A stretch of DNA of 64,000 nucleotides from an uncultured Pseudomonadota bacterium. Lineage in GTDB: Bacteria > Pseudomonadota > Gammaproteobacteria > CAJXQU01. Made by a program: the position numbers and the translations under genes. This document shows positions 30,374-40,428 of the stretch, in pieces. The stretch spans positions 124,001-188,000 of the forward strand of contig CAJXQU010000003.1 of the NCBI GenBank assembly GCA_913058255.1, given 5' to 3'. Position 1 is the stretch's first letter. Each line of letters starts with the position of its first letter. The notes beneath the pieces were generated by a model. The model was not told the DNA's origin. It ran no database searches and was given only the letters and a program-made list of their open reading frames with translations.

Positions 30374-31359
30374 TCTTCCATATCTGCTCGGAGGCTAATC
30401 TCACCGCTAATATAACTTTTCAAACCTATATTAGTTTCCACTATCAAAGAACCATCTTCATTGATCCCGCGAGAAATACCTCTTGTGCTATTCCCCCCTT
30501 CTACAAAACATACAGGCTTATTGTTAAAAACATCATACGCTTGCCACTCATCACGAATACTTTCTAGACCACTTTGTTCGGCCTGCTGCAACAAGAAAAC
30601 CAGCTCAGAGATTAATACAGCCGCTAATTCATTTCGTTTAGGAACCTCCACCAATAGATCCTCAATAGTTGTTATCGGCTGAGGGACTTTAACTAAACCT
30701 GATCTATTATATACGTTCAAACCAACACCAATAATAATCGTTGGTTGTAAAAGTTTATTCGGCAACATTTCGATCAATATTCCCGCAAGCTTTCTACCAG
30801 AACAAATTATATCATTCGGCCATTTAGCCCCTACTTGTTCAATACCCAAACGACGCAAAACACGCACAAGCGCGACTGCTGGAAGTAAACTGATCAATTG
30901 GATCTGCTCAACTTGTCTTTTAAATCGCCAAGCTAGAGATAAACATAGACCAGAAGCATAGGGAGCCAACCATTGCCGGCTATGCCTGCCTCGGCCTGCG
31001 GTCTGAAATTCGGCCAGACACACCTTTGCATGCTGTTCTTCAAAAGCAAGCTGAGATATCGCAGTGTTGGTTGAATCGATACTGCCATATAGATCAAAAG
31101 ATAAACCGGTAATAACTTCAGCAAGGTTTTCTTTAATCGATACAACATTTAGTAAGTCTAAAGGATAGGATAACCGGCATGCGGTCTCGTCTAACAACGA
31201 AAATTCTACTCCACACTTTCGGAAAAAATCTAATCGCTGAAAAATAGATTGGGTTGAATTATTGACAGGATCAAAGCTGGAGGCTAGTCGTTCAAGATCC
31301 GTTTCAAAGTCAGAAGAAATGCCATGAAGAATTTCTTGATCTAGCTCAGAATTATTAAT
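30370..31359 (-). CDS. birA: Bifunctional biotin-protein ligase/biotin operon repressor, apparent AUU start
   Basis: Activates biotin to biotinyl-AMP and attaches it to the acetyl-CoA carboxylase carrier protein. The catalytic domain has STNTAI, the GRGRHSRQW loop, SLAWRF, KWPNDI and KLAGILIEM, and a C-terminal SH3-like part. The first ordinary start (TTG 31197) would remove the N-terminal helix-turn-helix, but the frame is open back to a TAG at 31366 and encodes a region aligning with the E. coli BirA wing and hinge (FQRLDFFRKCGVEF against HIQTLRDWGVDV; YPLDLLN against EPIQLLN). No ATG, GTG or TTG occurs in that stretch. ATT at 31357-31359, nine bases after AAAGGA, gives 329 residues (E. coli 321). 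The recognition helix is divergent. It overlaps coaX by four bases. Confidence 0.85.
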   Translation of the reverse strand: MNNSELDQEILHGISSDFETDLERLASSFDPVNNSTQSIFQRLDFFRKCGVEFSLLDETACRLSYPLDLLNVVSIKENLAEVITGLSFDLYGSIDSTNTAISQLAFEEQHAKVCLAEFQTAGRGRHSRQWLAPYASGLCLSLAWRFKRQVEQIQLISLLPAVALVRVLRRLGIEQVGAKWPNDIICSGRKLAGILIEMLPNKLLQPTIIIGVGLNVYNRSGLVKVPQPITTIEDLLVEVPKRNELAAVLISELVFLLQQAEQSGLESIRDEWQAYDVFNNKPVCFVEGGNSTRGISRGINEDGSLIVETNIGLKSYISGEISLRADMEE

Positions 31360-31374
31360 ATTCAGCTATCCTTT
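31357..31374 (-). promoter_or_regulatory. Ribosome binding site and AUU initiation codon of birA
   Basis: AAAGGA at 31369-31374 precedes ATT at 31357-31359 by nine bases. An alternative CTG at 31363-31365 is only three bases away, too close. AUU is a rare start used in E. coli by infC and pcnB, where it makes translation sensitive to initiation factor IF3. Confidence 0.6.
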
Positions 31375-31388
31375 ATCAAAAATTGCGG

Positions 31389-32441
31389 TTACATAGGTTT
31401 TTTAATAGTCGACAGGACAAACTTTTCCATCCGTACTAAGTCATCACCTTTCTTAGTAATCTCAATCTGTGAGTTAAGTTCATCTTTACTCTCATTGAAA
31501 AAATCCCCAAGCGCTTCAATAACTTTCTCATCCATATCAGGCAGTAGTGATGTTTGAGAAAAAGATGTTTTTTCCACTTGTTTATAGTCAGGCCGTTCCT
31601 TTGGTGGGCTACCCAATTGATCTGAATACAGCCGTAACGTTTTATCATCATGCGGGCTCTTAAACAGCTGCAGTGTCATATCTTTAATATCACGCTTAGG
31701 CTGATCAGTAACTTCCTCTCTTCGAACCGACTCAACACTCTCAATTTTCGCTTGTACATCATTCTGAAAAAGCACCTGTGTTCGCTGATGCTCAGCCTCA
31801 GTCTCTTTGACAGTTCGAGGTATGTGTAGAACCTGCTCATCTTGATGGGCATAATTGATCAGCACATCATTCGGCTTCATCGAGATCTCAGATGTATTTA
31901 GAATCTGTGGCATCGTCATATCACCCATATCATCAGTCATGACCCGGTTAGTTTCATGCTGATGTTGCTCTACGAACTGAAAGGAAAACTTATGGACTTT
32001 AATATAATCTCCATCTCTTAAGCGATGCGCATCTTCGATACGTTGACCATTAACAAAAGAACCATTTACGCTACCTTGATCCTGCAGCCAATATGCACCA
32101 GCATCGTGCTCGATCACAGCATGCCGTCGTCCAACCGTAACATCAGAGATCACAACAGAATCGTAAACTTCGCTATCTTTGACTGCGACTCTACCGATCA
32201 TCAGCGGCCTTTCTGATAGAACATAACGTGCCAGATTTGTACAATTTTTGATATCAAGCAGCACCGCCTGAGATTCTTTTTTAGCAGCAGTCTCAGTAAA
32301 ATCATCTTGATGCTGACTAAACTGTCGAAACGTAAACATCATCAAAACCGAGCACACAGCAAAAATCAACACAGCAACCAATAACCAGACTTGTGCGCCT
32401 GAAAGATTTTGTATTCCTTCAATTAATTGTTGATATTCCAT
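31389..32441 (-). CDS. Membrane-anchored FHA-domain protein
   Basis: 350 residues: a single N-terminal transmembrane helix (VWLLVAVLIFAVCSVLMMF), a phosphothreonine-binding FHA domain at about residues 70-155 (LMIGR, SDVTVGRRHAVIEHD, SVNGSFVNGQRI, LRDGDYIKV) with the conserved Gly-Arg, Ser-x-x-His and Asn-Gly residues intact, and a long low-complexity charged C-terminus. The C-terminal part is not recognised. It probably reads Ser/Thr phosphorylation, yet no kinase or phosphatase is nearby. It lies upstream of birA and ends 29 bases from its start. Confidence 0.82.
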   Translation of the reverse strand: MEYQQLIEGIQNLSGAQVWLLVAVLIFAVCSVLMMFTFRQFSQHQDDFTETAAKKESQAVLLDIKNCTNLARYVLSERPLMIGRVAVKDSEVYDSVVISDVTVGRRHAVIEHDAGAYWLQDQGSVNGSFVNGQRIEDAHRLRDGDYIKVHKFSFQFVEQHQHETNRVMTDDMGDMTMPQILNTSEISMKPNDVLINYAHQDEQVLHIPRTVKETEAEHQRTQVLFQNDVQAKIESVESVRREEVTDQPKRDIKDMTLQLFKSPHDDKTLRLYSDQLGSPPKERPDYKQVEKTSFSQTSLLPDMDEKVIEALGDFFNESKDELNSQIEITKKGDDLVRMEKFVLSTIKKPM

Positions 32442-32482
32442 ATAACTACTTTTATTTTGCTCTTACTTATCTCTCTAAGGTT

Positions 32483-33319
32483 TCAGATCAATCCCGTTGC
32501 CACAGGACGTTGCGGATCGGAACACCATTCGCTCCAAGAGCCACCGTACAGACGTGGCTCCGCAAATCCTGCATGCGCCATAGCCAACAGATTATGGCAG
32601 GCAGTAACACCTGAACCACAATAAAAGACCACGTCTTCTGCAGCGACATCTTTTAAGATTTGATTAAAATTTTCAGCTAACTGAACTGGTGAGTGAAAAT
32701 GCCCTTCTTCATTCAAGTTCAGTTTCCAGAAGTGATTCATCGCGCCGGGTATATGCCCCGCAGCCCGATCAATCGGTTCTAGTTTTCCCTGGTAACGATC
32801 AGGGTCTCGTGAGTCGATTAACAATGGTACTTCCGTAATCTGCTCAACAACAGCAAGTCGGTCAGACTTTGCTGCGCCAGAGAATACGACTGCTGAATTC
32901 TCCTTACCGCCAAACTCTACTGCCCTACTTTCGTTAGATACCCATCCTGACCAACCCCCATCGAGCACAGCAACAGCCTCATGCTGCATATACCGTAACA
33001 TCCACCACAAGCGCGCAGCAAAAGCTCCACCAATATCATCATAAACTACAACTTGCTTACTAGAATCGATACCGAATCGAGAAAAAGTCTCTACCATTGT
33101 TTCTGCAGAGGGCATTGGGTGCCGTCCACGATCTGTGCCCGGGATTCCGCTCAGATCTTCACTGACACTCGCATATATCGCCCCAGCTATGTGCGATTCC
33201 AACCAAGCCGCCCGCCCTGCTTCACCATCCATTAAATCATACCGACTATCGATAATAATCCAATCAGGATTTTCAAGGTTTTCTGCAAGCGTTTCACAGT
33301 CAATCAGTGTTGTATACAT
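32483..33319 (-). CDS. sseA: 3-Mercaptopyruvate/thiosulfate sulfurtransferase
   Basis: Tandem rhodanese protein of 278 residues. The N-terminal, non-catalytic rhodanese domain (WIIIDSRYDL, HIAGAIYA, VVVYDDIGGAFAARLWWMLRYM) precedes the catalytic one with the loop YCGSGVTACHNLLA; CG[S/T]GV is the signature of mercaptopyruvate sulfurtransferases rather than true rhodaneses. Cytoplasmic, no signal peptide. The gene is divergent from the zinc peptidase gene. Confidence 0.88.
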   Translation of the reverse strand: MYTTLIDCETLAENLENPDWIIIDSRYDLMDGEAGRAAWLESHIAGAIYASVSEDLSGIPGTDRGRHPMPSAETMVETFSRFGIDSSKQVVVYDDIGGAFAARLWWMLRYMQHEAVAVLDGGWSGWVSNESRAVEFGGKENSAVVFSGAAKSDRLAVVEQITEVPLLIDSRDPDRYQGKLEPIDRAAGHIPGAMNHFWKLNLNEEGHFHSPVQLAENFNQILKDVAAEDVVFYCGSGVTACHNLLAMAHAGFAEPRLYGGSWSEWCSDPQRPVATGLI

Positions 33320-33398
33320 ATGATAGTTTACAGTTATTTACATAATAATAACTCAAAATAACAGCTTGTACTCACTAATTCCATGTTATTTTTGTGAG

Positions 33399-34481
33399 AT
33401 GCATCTAAGAACGACATTCAACAAGCTAATCCTTCTAATTATACTCTTGCCGCTTTTTGCTGCTTGCTCAACGGTAAGCTATTACTCACAATCAGTTCGG
33501 GGACAGTTGGCGGTAATGTCGAAGCAAGTTCCTATCAAAAAGCTTGTTTCTGCTCCGAGTATTTCTACCTCTGAAAAGCAGCTTTTCCAAGAAATTCTTC
33601 GTATTCGTCAATTTTCTAGTGAGAGCTTATTGCTTCCTAAAAATGGTAGTTACAGTAGCTTTGTTGATCTAGAGCGAGACTATGTCGTTTGGAATGTTTT
33701 TGCCACTCCCGAATTTTCCCTACATCCCATTAATTCCTGCTTCCTTGTCGTTGGTTGTTTGCAATATAAGGGCTTTTTCGCAGAGCAAGATGCCTTAGAA
33801 TTTGCCGCAGAATTACGAGAAGCAGGGAATGACGTTTATCTCGGCGGGGTTTCAGCCTATTCGACACTTGGCTGGTTTGACGATCCGATCTTAAGCTCAA
33901 TGCTCAAATATGGAAAACTCCGCCTTGCAGAAGTAATGTTTCATGAGCTAGCTCATCAACTCATCTATATCAAAGACGACTCTGCTTTTAACGAAGCTTT
34001 TGCAACAGCAGTCGGTGACTTTGGGGTACGCCGTTGGTTACAAGAAAGTAGCAGTGGCTCCGATCTAAGTAAATTTGAAAAGAATAAAGAATGGGAACAG
34101 CACTTCCTCAAACTGGTATTAGCGGCTAAACAAAAACTCGAAAGACTTTACGCTAGCAATAAACCTGAGAAGCAAATGCTGCTACAGAAGCAACATATTT
34201 ATGGAGCTCTCAAAGCTGGCTACATTGAGCTTAAACAACGTTGGGACAACCCTCCAAATTATGACAAGTGGATGAGTCATGACCTCAATAATGCTAAGAT
34301 TGCTTCTGTAGCCACTTATCATGATCTTGCTGGTGCATTCACGAGCCTGTTAGCGTTATCTGAAAATGATCTTGTTTTATTTTATAAACGTGTTCGTTTT
34401 CTTGGAACCCTAACAAAAGAACAACGACACTCATGCCTTGAAAATTTAACCTCTATCCCCCATTGTTATCGACAAGATTAA
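33399..34481 (+). CDS. Lipoprotein zinc aminopeptidase (COG4324 family)
   Basis: The protein has an N-terminal lipoprotein signal with the lipobox LFAAC and a metallopeptidase core containing HELAHQLIYIK (zinc site HExxH) and, 15-20 residues later, the third-ligand region FNEAFATAVGDFG. These match the predicted aminopeptidase family COG4324 (DUF4910-like). Likely an outer-membrane-anchored periplasmic enzyme. The start at ATG 33399 (GTGAG ahead) yields 360 residues; an in-frame TTG 11 codons earlier is less likely. It is divergent from sseA. Confidence 0.82.
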   Translation: MHLRTTFNKLILLIILLPLFAACSTVSYYSQSVRGQLAVMSKQVPIKKLVSAPSISTSEKQLFQEILRIRQFSSESLLLPKNGSYSSFVDLERDYVVWNVFATPEFSLHPINSCFLVVGCLQYKGFFAEQDALEFAAELREAGNDVYLGGVSAYSTLGWFDDPILSSMLKYGKLRLAEVMFHELAHQLIYIKDDSAFNEAFATAVGDFGVRRWLQESSSGSDLSKFEKNKEWEQHFLKLVLAAKQKLERLYASNKPEKQMLLQKQHIYGALKAGYIELKQRWDNPPNYDKWMSHDLNNAKIASVATYHDLAGAFTSLLALSENDLVLFYKRVRFLGTLTKEQRHSCLENLTSIPHCYRQD

Positions 34482-34501
34482 TTTCTGGTACCCTACACAT
34501 T

Positions 34502-35751
<1,250 letters not shown>

Positions 35752-35856
35752 TTATCGCTAAAACATCTATAACTTAAAAGAATAAAAAATATAATAAACA
35801 TACCTTTTGATTATAGGTAGTCGCTTTTACTTTGTCTATTTTCAATCATCAAACGT

Positions 35857-35880
35857 AAAAAAGGGAGCCGCAGCTCCCTT
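35857..35880 (-). terminator. Rho-independent terminator after the DUF465 gene
   Basis: Minus-strand stem AAGGGAGC/GCTCCCTT with loop TGCG followed by TTTTTT (35857-35862). It lies between the DUF465 gene and cysB, so it stops transcription from the DUF465 gene just before cysB. Confidence 0.88.
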
Positions 35881-35903
35881 GATAAGACTATAACGCCTCT
35901 GCT

Positions 35904-36134
35904 TCAGGCAGCAGCCTGATTCCTGTTAAATTCTGAAATAACCCTTTCTATTCTATCCTTCAATAAGAGCTTCTCCTTTTTCATCTTTTCCAATGACATA
36001 CTATCAATAGCAAATACTCCTTTTTGTGCCTCTGCGACTCGCTCATCCAAATATTGATGTTTATCGTGCAAACGTTTAAAACTGATCTTCGCAGATAAAA
36101 GCGACTTGATAGTGTGTAATTCGGCTTCTGACAT
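35904..36134 (-). CDS. DUF465 (YdcH-like) small helical protein
   Basis: 76 residues, entirely helical: SFKRLHDKHQYLDERVAEAQ and EKMKKEKLLLKDRIERVI is the DUF465 pattern (YdcH). The family is widespread in proteobacteria and of unknown function. Alone, bounded by a strong terminator downstream. Confidence 0.8.
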   Translation of the reverse strand: MSEAELHTIKSLLSAKISFKRLHDKHQYLDERVAEAQKGVFAIDSMSLEKMKKEKLLLKDRIERVISEFNRNQAAA

Positions 36135-36495
36135 AAAACTCTCCTAATTGTATAGTTGACTAAATGTTTATGACCTAAAAATAGCTCTGATTCCTCTCTA
36201 TTGTGTGATTCATTTGCTAGCGCAAGTGTTAGGGCGAAATTGATGACCGCATTTCTCTTAATAATTACACTTGCACCTTTAAATCTAGATCATGATCATT
36301 TGTTCAGCAAGCACCATTAAACCTAATCCGCGAACTTCGTCACATTTTAAGGCTTTCCTCATCCCAAAAACATACCCAGACATGGGAGTTTTTCCCATGC
36401 CAAGCAGGAATTCTTTACAACGAATGCTGACAAAAACACTGCTAAACTGCGACATCCTAATAATATTAAAAGTAGAATCAACCTGAGAAATACAA
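36135..36495 (+). other. Regulatory region upstream of the TonB receptor gene
   Basis: About 360 bases without a gene. It contains a 10-base palindrome GATCATGATC at 36288-36297 and a perfect hairpin CATGGGA-GTTTT-TCCCATG at 36381-36399. No known riboswitch core (cobalamin, TPP, FMN) was recognised, and no strong promoter was found by eye. Confidence 0.4.
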
Positions 36496-38979
36496 ATGAA
36501 GAACAAACCATCACGTACCTATCATGTACACAAAGGAGCTGCACTCGTTGCTCTTATAGCCTCATCTTTCTCGGCCTCAGCTGAAGAGCCCCTTAACCCT
36601 GCTGCTGCAATGGAATTACCTGATCTTGACGTCGTTGGCACCACTCCCTTACCTGGCACGGGCTTAGCCATCGAAAAATATGCAGGCAATGTGCAAATGG
36701 TCAATGCAGAAGAAATTGATGAACAAAATGCTATCGATCTTTCTGAAGTTCTATTTCGGAACATCGGCAGCGTTGATATTAATTCCGCACAAAACAACCC
36801 TTTTCAAAATGACGTTAACTATCGCGGTTTCTTAGCCTCACCTCTGGTCGGTACTGCCATTGGCATTTCAGTCTTTGTTGATGGTGTCCGTGTAAATGAA
36901 GGCTTTGGTGATACAGTCAATTGGGACTTAATCCCTGATATGAGTTTATCCAACGTCACATTAATTCCGGGGTCAAATCCACTGTTTGGACTGAACACCT
37001 TAGGTGGTGCTCTTTCTCTACAAACAAAAAGCGGTCGTTACTTTCAAGGGACTAATCTAGAAGTTTCTACTGGCGTTGATTCACGTCGAAATATTGTTGC
37101 AGAACACGGTGGTGTGTCTGGGGATTTTGATTGGTATGTTGCTGGTAATCTATTTAAAGATGATGGTTGGCGTGATGAATCTCAGTCTGATGTGAGCCAG
37201 ATATTCAGCAAGGTTGGTTGGGAAAATGAAACAACTGATTTTGATCTAAGCTACACCTATGCTGACAGTGAATTAACGGGGAATGGTTTTGCTCCAGAAA
37301 GCCTAGTCGCACTCGACCGTAAAGCGGCTTACACACTACGTGATGATACCAACAATGAAATGCACTTGTTAAACCTTCGCGCTAATCATTGGCTTACAGA
37401 GACCTTACTCGTTGGCGGAAATGCTTATTATAGAAAGTTTGAACGTGAGACTTTTAATGGTGATGCCGAACTTGGTTGTGTAGTCGAAGCTGGTGGTGAT
37501 GATTTCCCTGTCTTCAATGATACCGATATTGAAGAGGAAGATGATAACCGCATCCATAATGCTAATTGTAATAATGCCACGATTGCTGCCTTGTACCCTG
37601 ATGCAACGTTTATGGACTTCGACACAGATACAGCGACGGCTTTTGATCCCAACATTCACCAAGCTGAGCATGAGGTTGAAGCAGAGCGACGAAGAACAAG
37701 CACAGAAACGAATACTTTCGGTGGTGCATTGCAATTATCAGACATCTCTGACATTGCTGGTCACGAAAATAGTTTCACCGTCGGTGCAGCTTACGACAAA
37801 AGTAAGACTAGATTCTCTGTCTCAGAAGCAGAGGTAGGCCTTTTCGTAGCTGACAATGGTATCTCTCGAGATACAAGAGTTTGTAACGATGAAAATGCCG
37901 ATCCACAAACTTGTAATGATAGTGAAGCTGGCAGATTTGGCGGTGACTACGACACAGATGTCGATATCGACACAGAACGCAAGGGTTGGGCATTGTACTT
38001 CACGGATACCTTTGATCTAAGCGATACAATCGCGCTGACAGCTTCCGGTCGTTTTCAACAAACCACGATCACTATCCAAGATCGAACAGGACTGGAAGAA
38101 AACCAAGATCTCAACGGAAAACACCGTTTTACTCGATTCAACCCAGCATTTGGAATGACGTTTAATCCAGTCGACAACCTAACCTTCTATGGTGCTTATA
38201 ATGAAAGCTTCCGTGCACCAACGGCAGCAGAATTAACCTGTGCTGATCCAGAAGATCCTTGTAACTTACCGAACTCGTTTGTCGCTGATCCACCACTCGA
38301 TCCTGTTATCGGTAAAACAATTGAAGTCGGTGCTCGAGGAAAAGTTACTCATATCGGCAACCTTGGTTGGAACCTTGGCCTATTCAGAACCAAGTTAGAA
38401 GACGATCTTTTATTCACAACAACTCAGTCTTCTGGTGCTGGTTTCTTCCAGAATGTTGAAGAAACTCGCCGACAAGGAATCGAACTTGGTCTAAATGGGC
38501 TGATCAGCCGTGTCGCTTGGTATATGAACTACAGTTACATCGATGCTACATTTGAATCTGACGAACGACTCGCCAGTGTCGTAGAACCTAATGGTGTCTT
38601 TGTTAAAGCAGGAGATGAACTTCCTGCTATACCTAAGCATAACCTCAAGTTAGGAGTTGATATTGCAGCAACCGATAGATTTAATGTTGGTGCAAACATG
38701 ACTTATGCTTCAGGTACTTTCATGCGAGGAGACGAAAGTAACCAGCTACCTAAAACTGACAGTTATGCAGTGTTTAATATGAATGCTCGCTTCGCTGCGA
38801 CGGATAACGTCCAACTCTGGCTAAAAGTCGACAATGTGTTCGATTCTGAATATGAAAATTCAGGGATCAGAAACTTCAATTCGTTTCCACATGATGGTTC
38901 AGATGAGATTAGAGAAGAAAGATTCTTATCGGCAGGTGCTCCACGCTCAGCATGGATAGGTATGAAAGTTAGTTTCTAA
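36496..38979 (+). CDS. TonB-dependent outer-membrane receptor
   Basis: 827 residues: signal peptide (ALVALIASSFSASA|EE), a TonB-box-like segment near ELPDLDVVG, a plug domain (about residues 60-165; YRGF, GVRVNEGFGDTVNWDLIPDM, GSNPLFGLNTLGGAL) and a 22-strand barrel ending in a terminal Phe. Four clusters of paired cysteines occur in putative surface loops (around 331/356, 459/468, 584/592), probably disulfide-bonded. Substrate unknown; iron or vitamin chelates are the family norm. No TonB/ExbBD or transport genes flank it. A plus-strand terminator follows. Confidence 0.9.
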   Translation: MKNKPSRTYHVHKGAALVALIASSFSASAEEPLNPAAAMELPDLDVVGTTPLPGTGLAIEKYAGNVQMVNAEEIDEQNAIDLSEVLFRNIGSVDINSAQNNPFQNDVNYRGFLASPLVGTAIGISVFVDGVRVNEGFGDTVNWDLIPDMSLSNVTLIPGSNPLFGLNTLGGALSLQTKSGRYFQGTNLEVSTGVDSRRNIVAEHGGVSGDFDWYVAGNLFKDDGWRDESQSDVSQIFSKVGWENETTDFDLSYTYADSELTGNGFAPESLVALDRKAAYTLRDDTNNEMHLLNLRANHWLTETLLVGGNAYYRKFERETFNGDAELGCVVEAGGDDFPVFNDTDIEEEDDNRIHNANCNNATIAALYPDATFMDFDTDTATAFDPNIHQAEHEVEAERRRTSTETNTFGGALQLSDISDIAGHENSFTVGAAYDKSKTRFSVSEAEVGLFVADNGISRDTRVCNDENADPQTCNDSEAGRFGGDYDTDVDIDTERKGWALYFTDTFDLSDTIALTASGRFQQTTITIQDRTGLEENQDLNGKHRFTRFNPAFGMTFNPVDNLTFYGAYNESFRAPTAAELTCADPEDPCNLPNSFVADPPLDPVIGKTIEVGARGKVTHIGNLGWNLGLFRTKLEDDLLFTTTQSSGAGFFQNVEETRRQGIELGLNGLISRVAWYMNYSYIDATFESDERLASVVEPNGVFVKAGDELPAIPKHNLKLGVDIAATDRFNVGANMTYASGTFMRGDESNQLPKTDSYAVFNMNARFAATDNVQLWLKVDNVFDSEYENSGIRNFNSFPHDGSDEIREERFLSAGAPRSAWIGMKVSF

Positions 38980-39009
38980 AACTTTAAATAAAAAAAACTA
39001 ACGTAAAGA

Positions 39010-39048
39010 AAGTCCTGCTCCATCTTATCTGGAACAGGGCTTTTTTTT
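39010..39048 (+). terminator. Rho-independent terminator after the TonB receptor
   Basis: Stem AAGTCCTGCTCC/GGAACAGGGCTT (one mismatch, one G-T) with a nine-base loop, followed by T8. It lies 31 bases beyond the receptor stop. Confidence 0.85.
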
Positions 39049-39053
39049 GTTTT

Positions 39054-39911
39054 TTAAAGTCCGTTTAGAAGCGACTGAGCTGCTTCGATCTTCTCAGTGC
39101 AACCTTCTAGTTCGATCTCTTCGATGTCAGAAGTAAAACCTAGTTTAGCCAACGCAGGGACCGAGTCCCAATCAACTTGACCTAACGGATGATCAGATCC
39201 CATAAAGGATTGTAGTTGTGCAACCTGCACCACATCAACCATGTCAGCTTCGGGCTGTTTATCTCGAGTAAGATCACCATATTCAGCAGCAACATCGATC
39301 AAAGACTGCGGGAATAACCAAACCTCAAGAATCCTTTTACCAACCGGACTACTCAGTTTCTCAATAACATTATCAAATGTCTTAATATCATCCAACAGCT
39401 CTGGCTTTTCATCTGCTCGCATCATCACAGGCAATGCGCCAATATTATGAATAAGGCCCGCAAGCATCGCTTCATCCGACTTTACTGAAGGACAAGTTGA
39501 ACCTAAGACGTGACTGATCGCAGCAATTTGAGTGTTGTACTCCCAAAGTTCACGCATCTTTTTAGCTAGAATAGGAGATTTAGCATTAAATAACTGCTTC
39601 ATCATCAAGCTGGTAACAAGGTTTCTTATTAAGTTTACACCTAACCTAGCAACGGCCATCTGTACACTTTCAATTTCTTTCTGGCCACGAAACAAAGGAC
39701 TGTTGGCAACTTTAATTAGCTTTGCTGAAAGCGCCGTATCGGTAACAATGATATTCGCCATATCCGCTGCAGAAGCGTTTGGGTCATTAACGATATTACG
39801 CACCTCCATAGCAACCTCTGGCAAGGTAGGAAGTGAGAGTTTTCCTGACTCTAGATCGTCGATTAATTCGGCATAGAATTCTTCTTCATTTATTGCTTCT
39901 GCGACAGTCAT
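39054..39911 (-). CDS. HDOD-domain signalling protein
   Basis: 285 residues. The HDOD fold (HD-related output domain) covers most of the protein: LPTLPEVAMEVRNIVND, IVTDTALSAKLIKVANSPLF, VQMAVARLGVNLIRNLV, and AMLAGLIHNIGALPVM, in which the HD of true phosphohydrolases is HN. It therefore likely lacks catalysis and acts as a protein-interaction module in c-di-GMP or stress signalling. Alone; convergent with the TonB receptor. Confidence 0.85.
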   Translation of the reverse strand: MTVAEAINEEEFYAELIDDLESGKLSLPTLPEVAMEVRNIVNDPNASAADMANIIVTDTALSAKLIKVANSPLFRGQKEIESVQMAVARLGVNLIRNLVTSLMMKQLFNAKSPILAKKMRELWEYNTQIAAISHVLGSTCPSVKSDEAMLAGLIHNIGALPVMMRADEKPELLDDIKTFDNVIEKLSSPVGKRILEVWLFPQSLIDVAAEYGDLTRDKQPEADMVDVVQVAQLQSFMGSDHPLGQVDWDSVPALAKLGFTSDIEEIELEGCTEKIEAAQSLLNGL

Positions 39912-40032
39912 CTCTAATTGGCTCCAGTCATGCTTTACTTTATTGAATTTTTCTTCTCGTCAATATAGCGGCACTTTTCTAATATCTTGTACTAAAAATG
40001 CGACTATATTCGAATATTCAATATCAATGCAT

Positions 40033-40058
40033 AGAGCTTGCCAAGAACAGGAAGCTCT
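40033..40058 (-). repeat. Inverted repeat downstream of yhbY
   Basis: AGAGCTT and AAGCTCT, perfect seven-base arms 12 bases apart, 16 bases past the yhbY stop (minus strand). No T-run follows on the minus strand, so it is at best a weak or rho-dependent terminator; it may simply be chance. Confidence 0.3.
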
Positions 40059-40073
40059 CCGAACAAAAAAGTC

Positions 40074-40370
40074 TTACTTGGCGAGAGAGATGACGGGCTT
40101 TTGAGCGTTACGACGAAACAAAACAGCGATGTTGCCGATTTGTTGAATACATTCAGATTTAGTTTCTACACAAATCTTTTGCAAGGCTTCATCACGTGCT
40201 TCACGCTCACCAACACTGATTTTCATTTTAATCAATTCATGACGCTCCAGAGCATTTTTTACCTCTTCCATAACGTTCTCTGTTAAACCATTCTGCCCAA
40301 CGCGGACAACTGGTTTTAAATTATGGGCGAGTGAACGCAGATATTTAATTTGTGATTTAGTTAGTACCAT
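40074..40370 (-). CDS. yhbY: YhbY-family RNA-binding (CRM-domain) protein
   Basis: 98 residues consisting of a single CRS1-YhbY domain: LTKSQIKYLRSLAHNLKPVVRVGQNGLTENVMEEV (GxxG loop), HELIKMKISVG and the C-terminal IAVLFRRNAQKP. YhbY binds pre-50S ribosomal particles in E. coli. Single gene transcribed divergent to nothing obvious; the upstream neighbour is the HD-domain gene. Confidence 0.92.
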   Translation of the reverse strand: MVLTKSQIKYLRSLAHNLKPVVRVGQNGLTENVMEEVKNALERHELIKMKISVGEREARDEALQKICVETKSECIQQIGNIAVLFRRNAQKPVISLAK

Positions 40371-40428
40371 GAAGTTTCTTTGTTTGAAGCCTTGTTGTAA
40401 TCCTGCGCGATACTACAGAAAGACTCAC

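Noticed and set aside
31000-31200. birA as a short, HTH-less class I biotin ligase starting at TTG 31197
   Set aside because: The upstream frame is open and aligns with the BirA N-terminal domain and hinge, so the truncated start is an annotation artefact.
36288-36306. Strong Fur box
   Set aside because: Only about half the positions match the 19-base consensus. Kept only as a weak suggestion.
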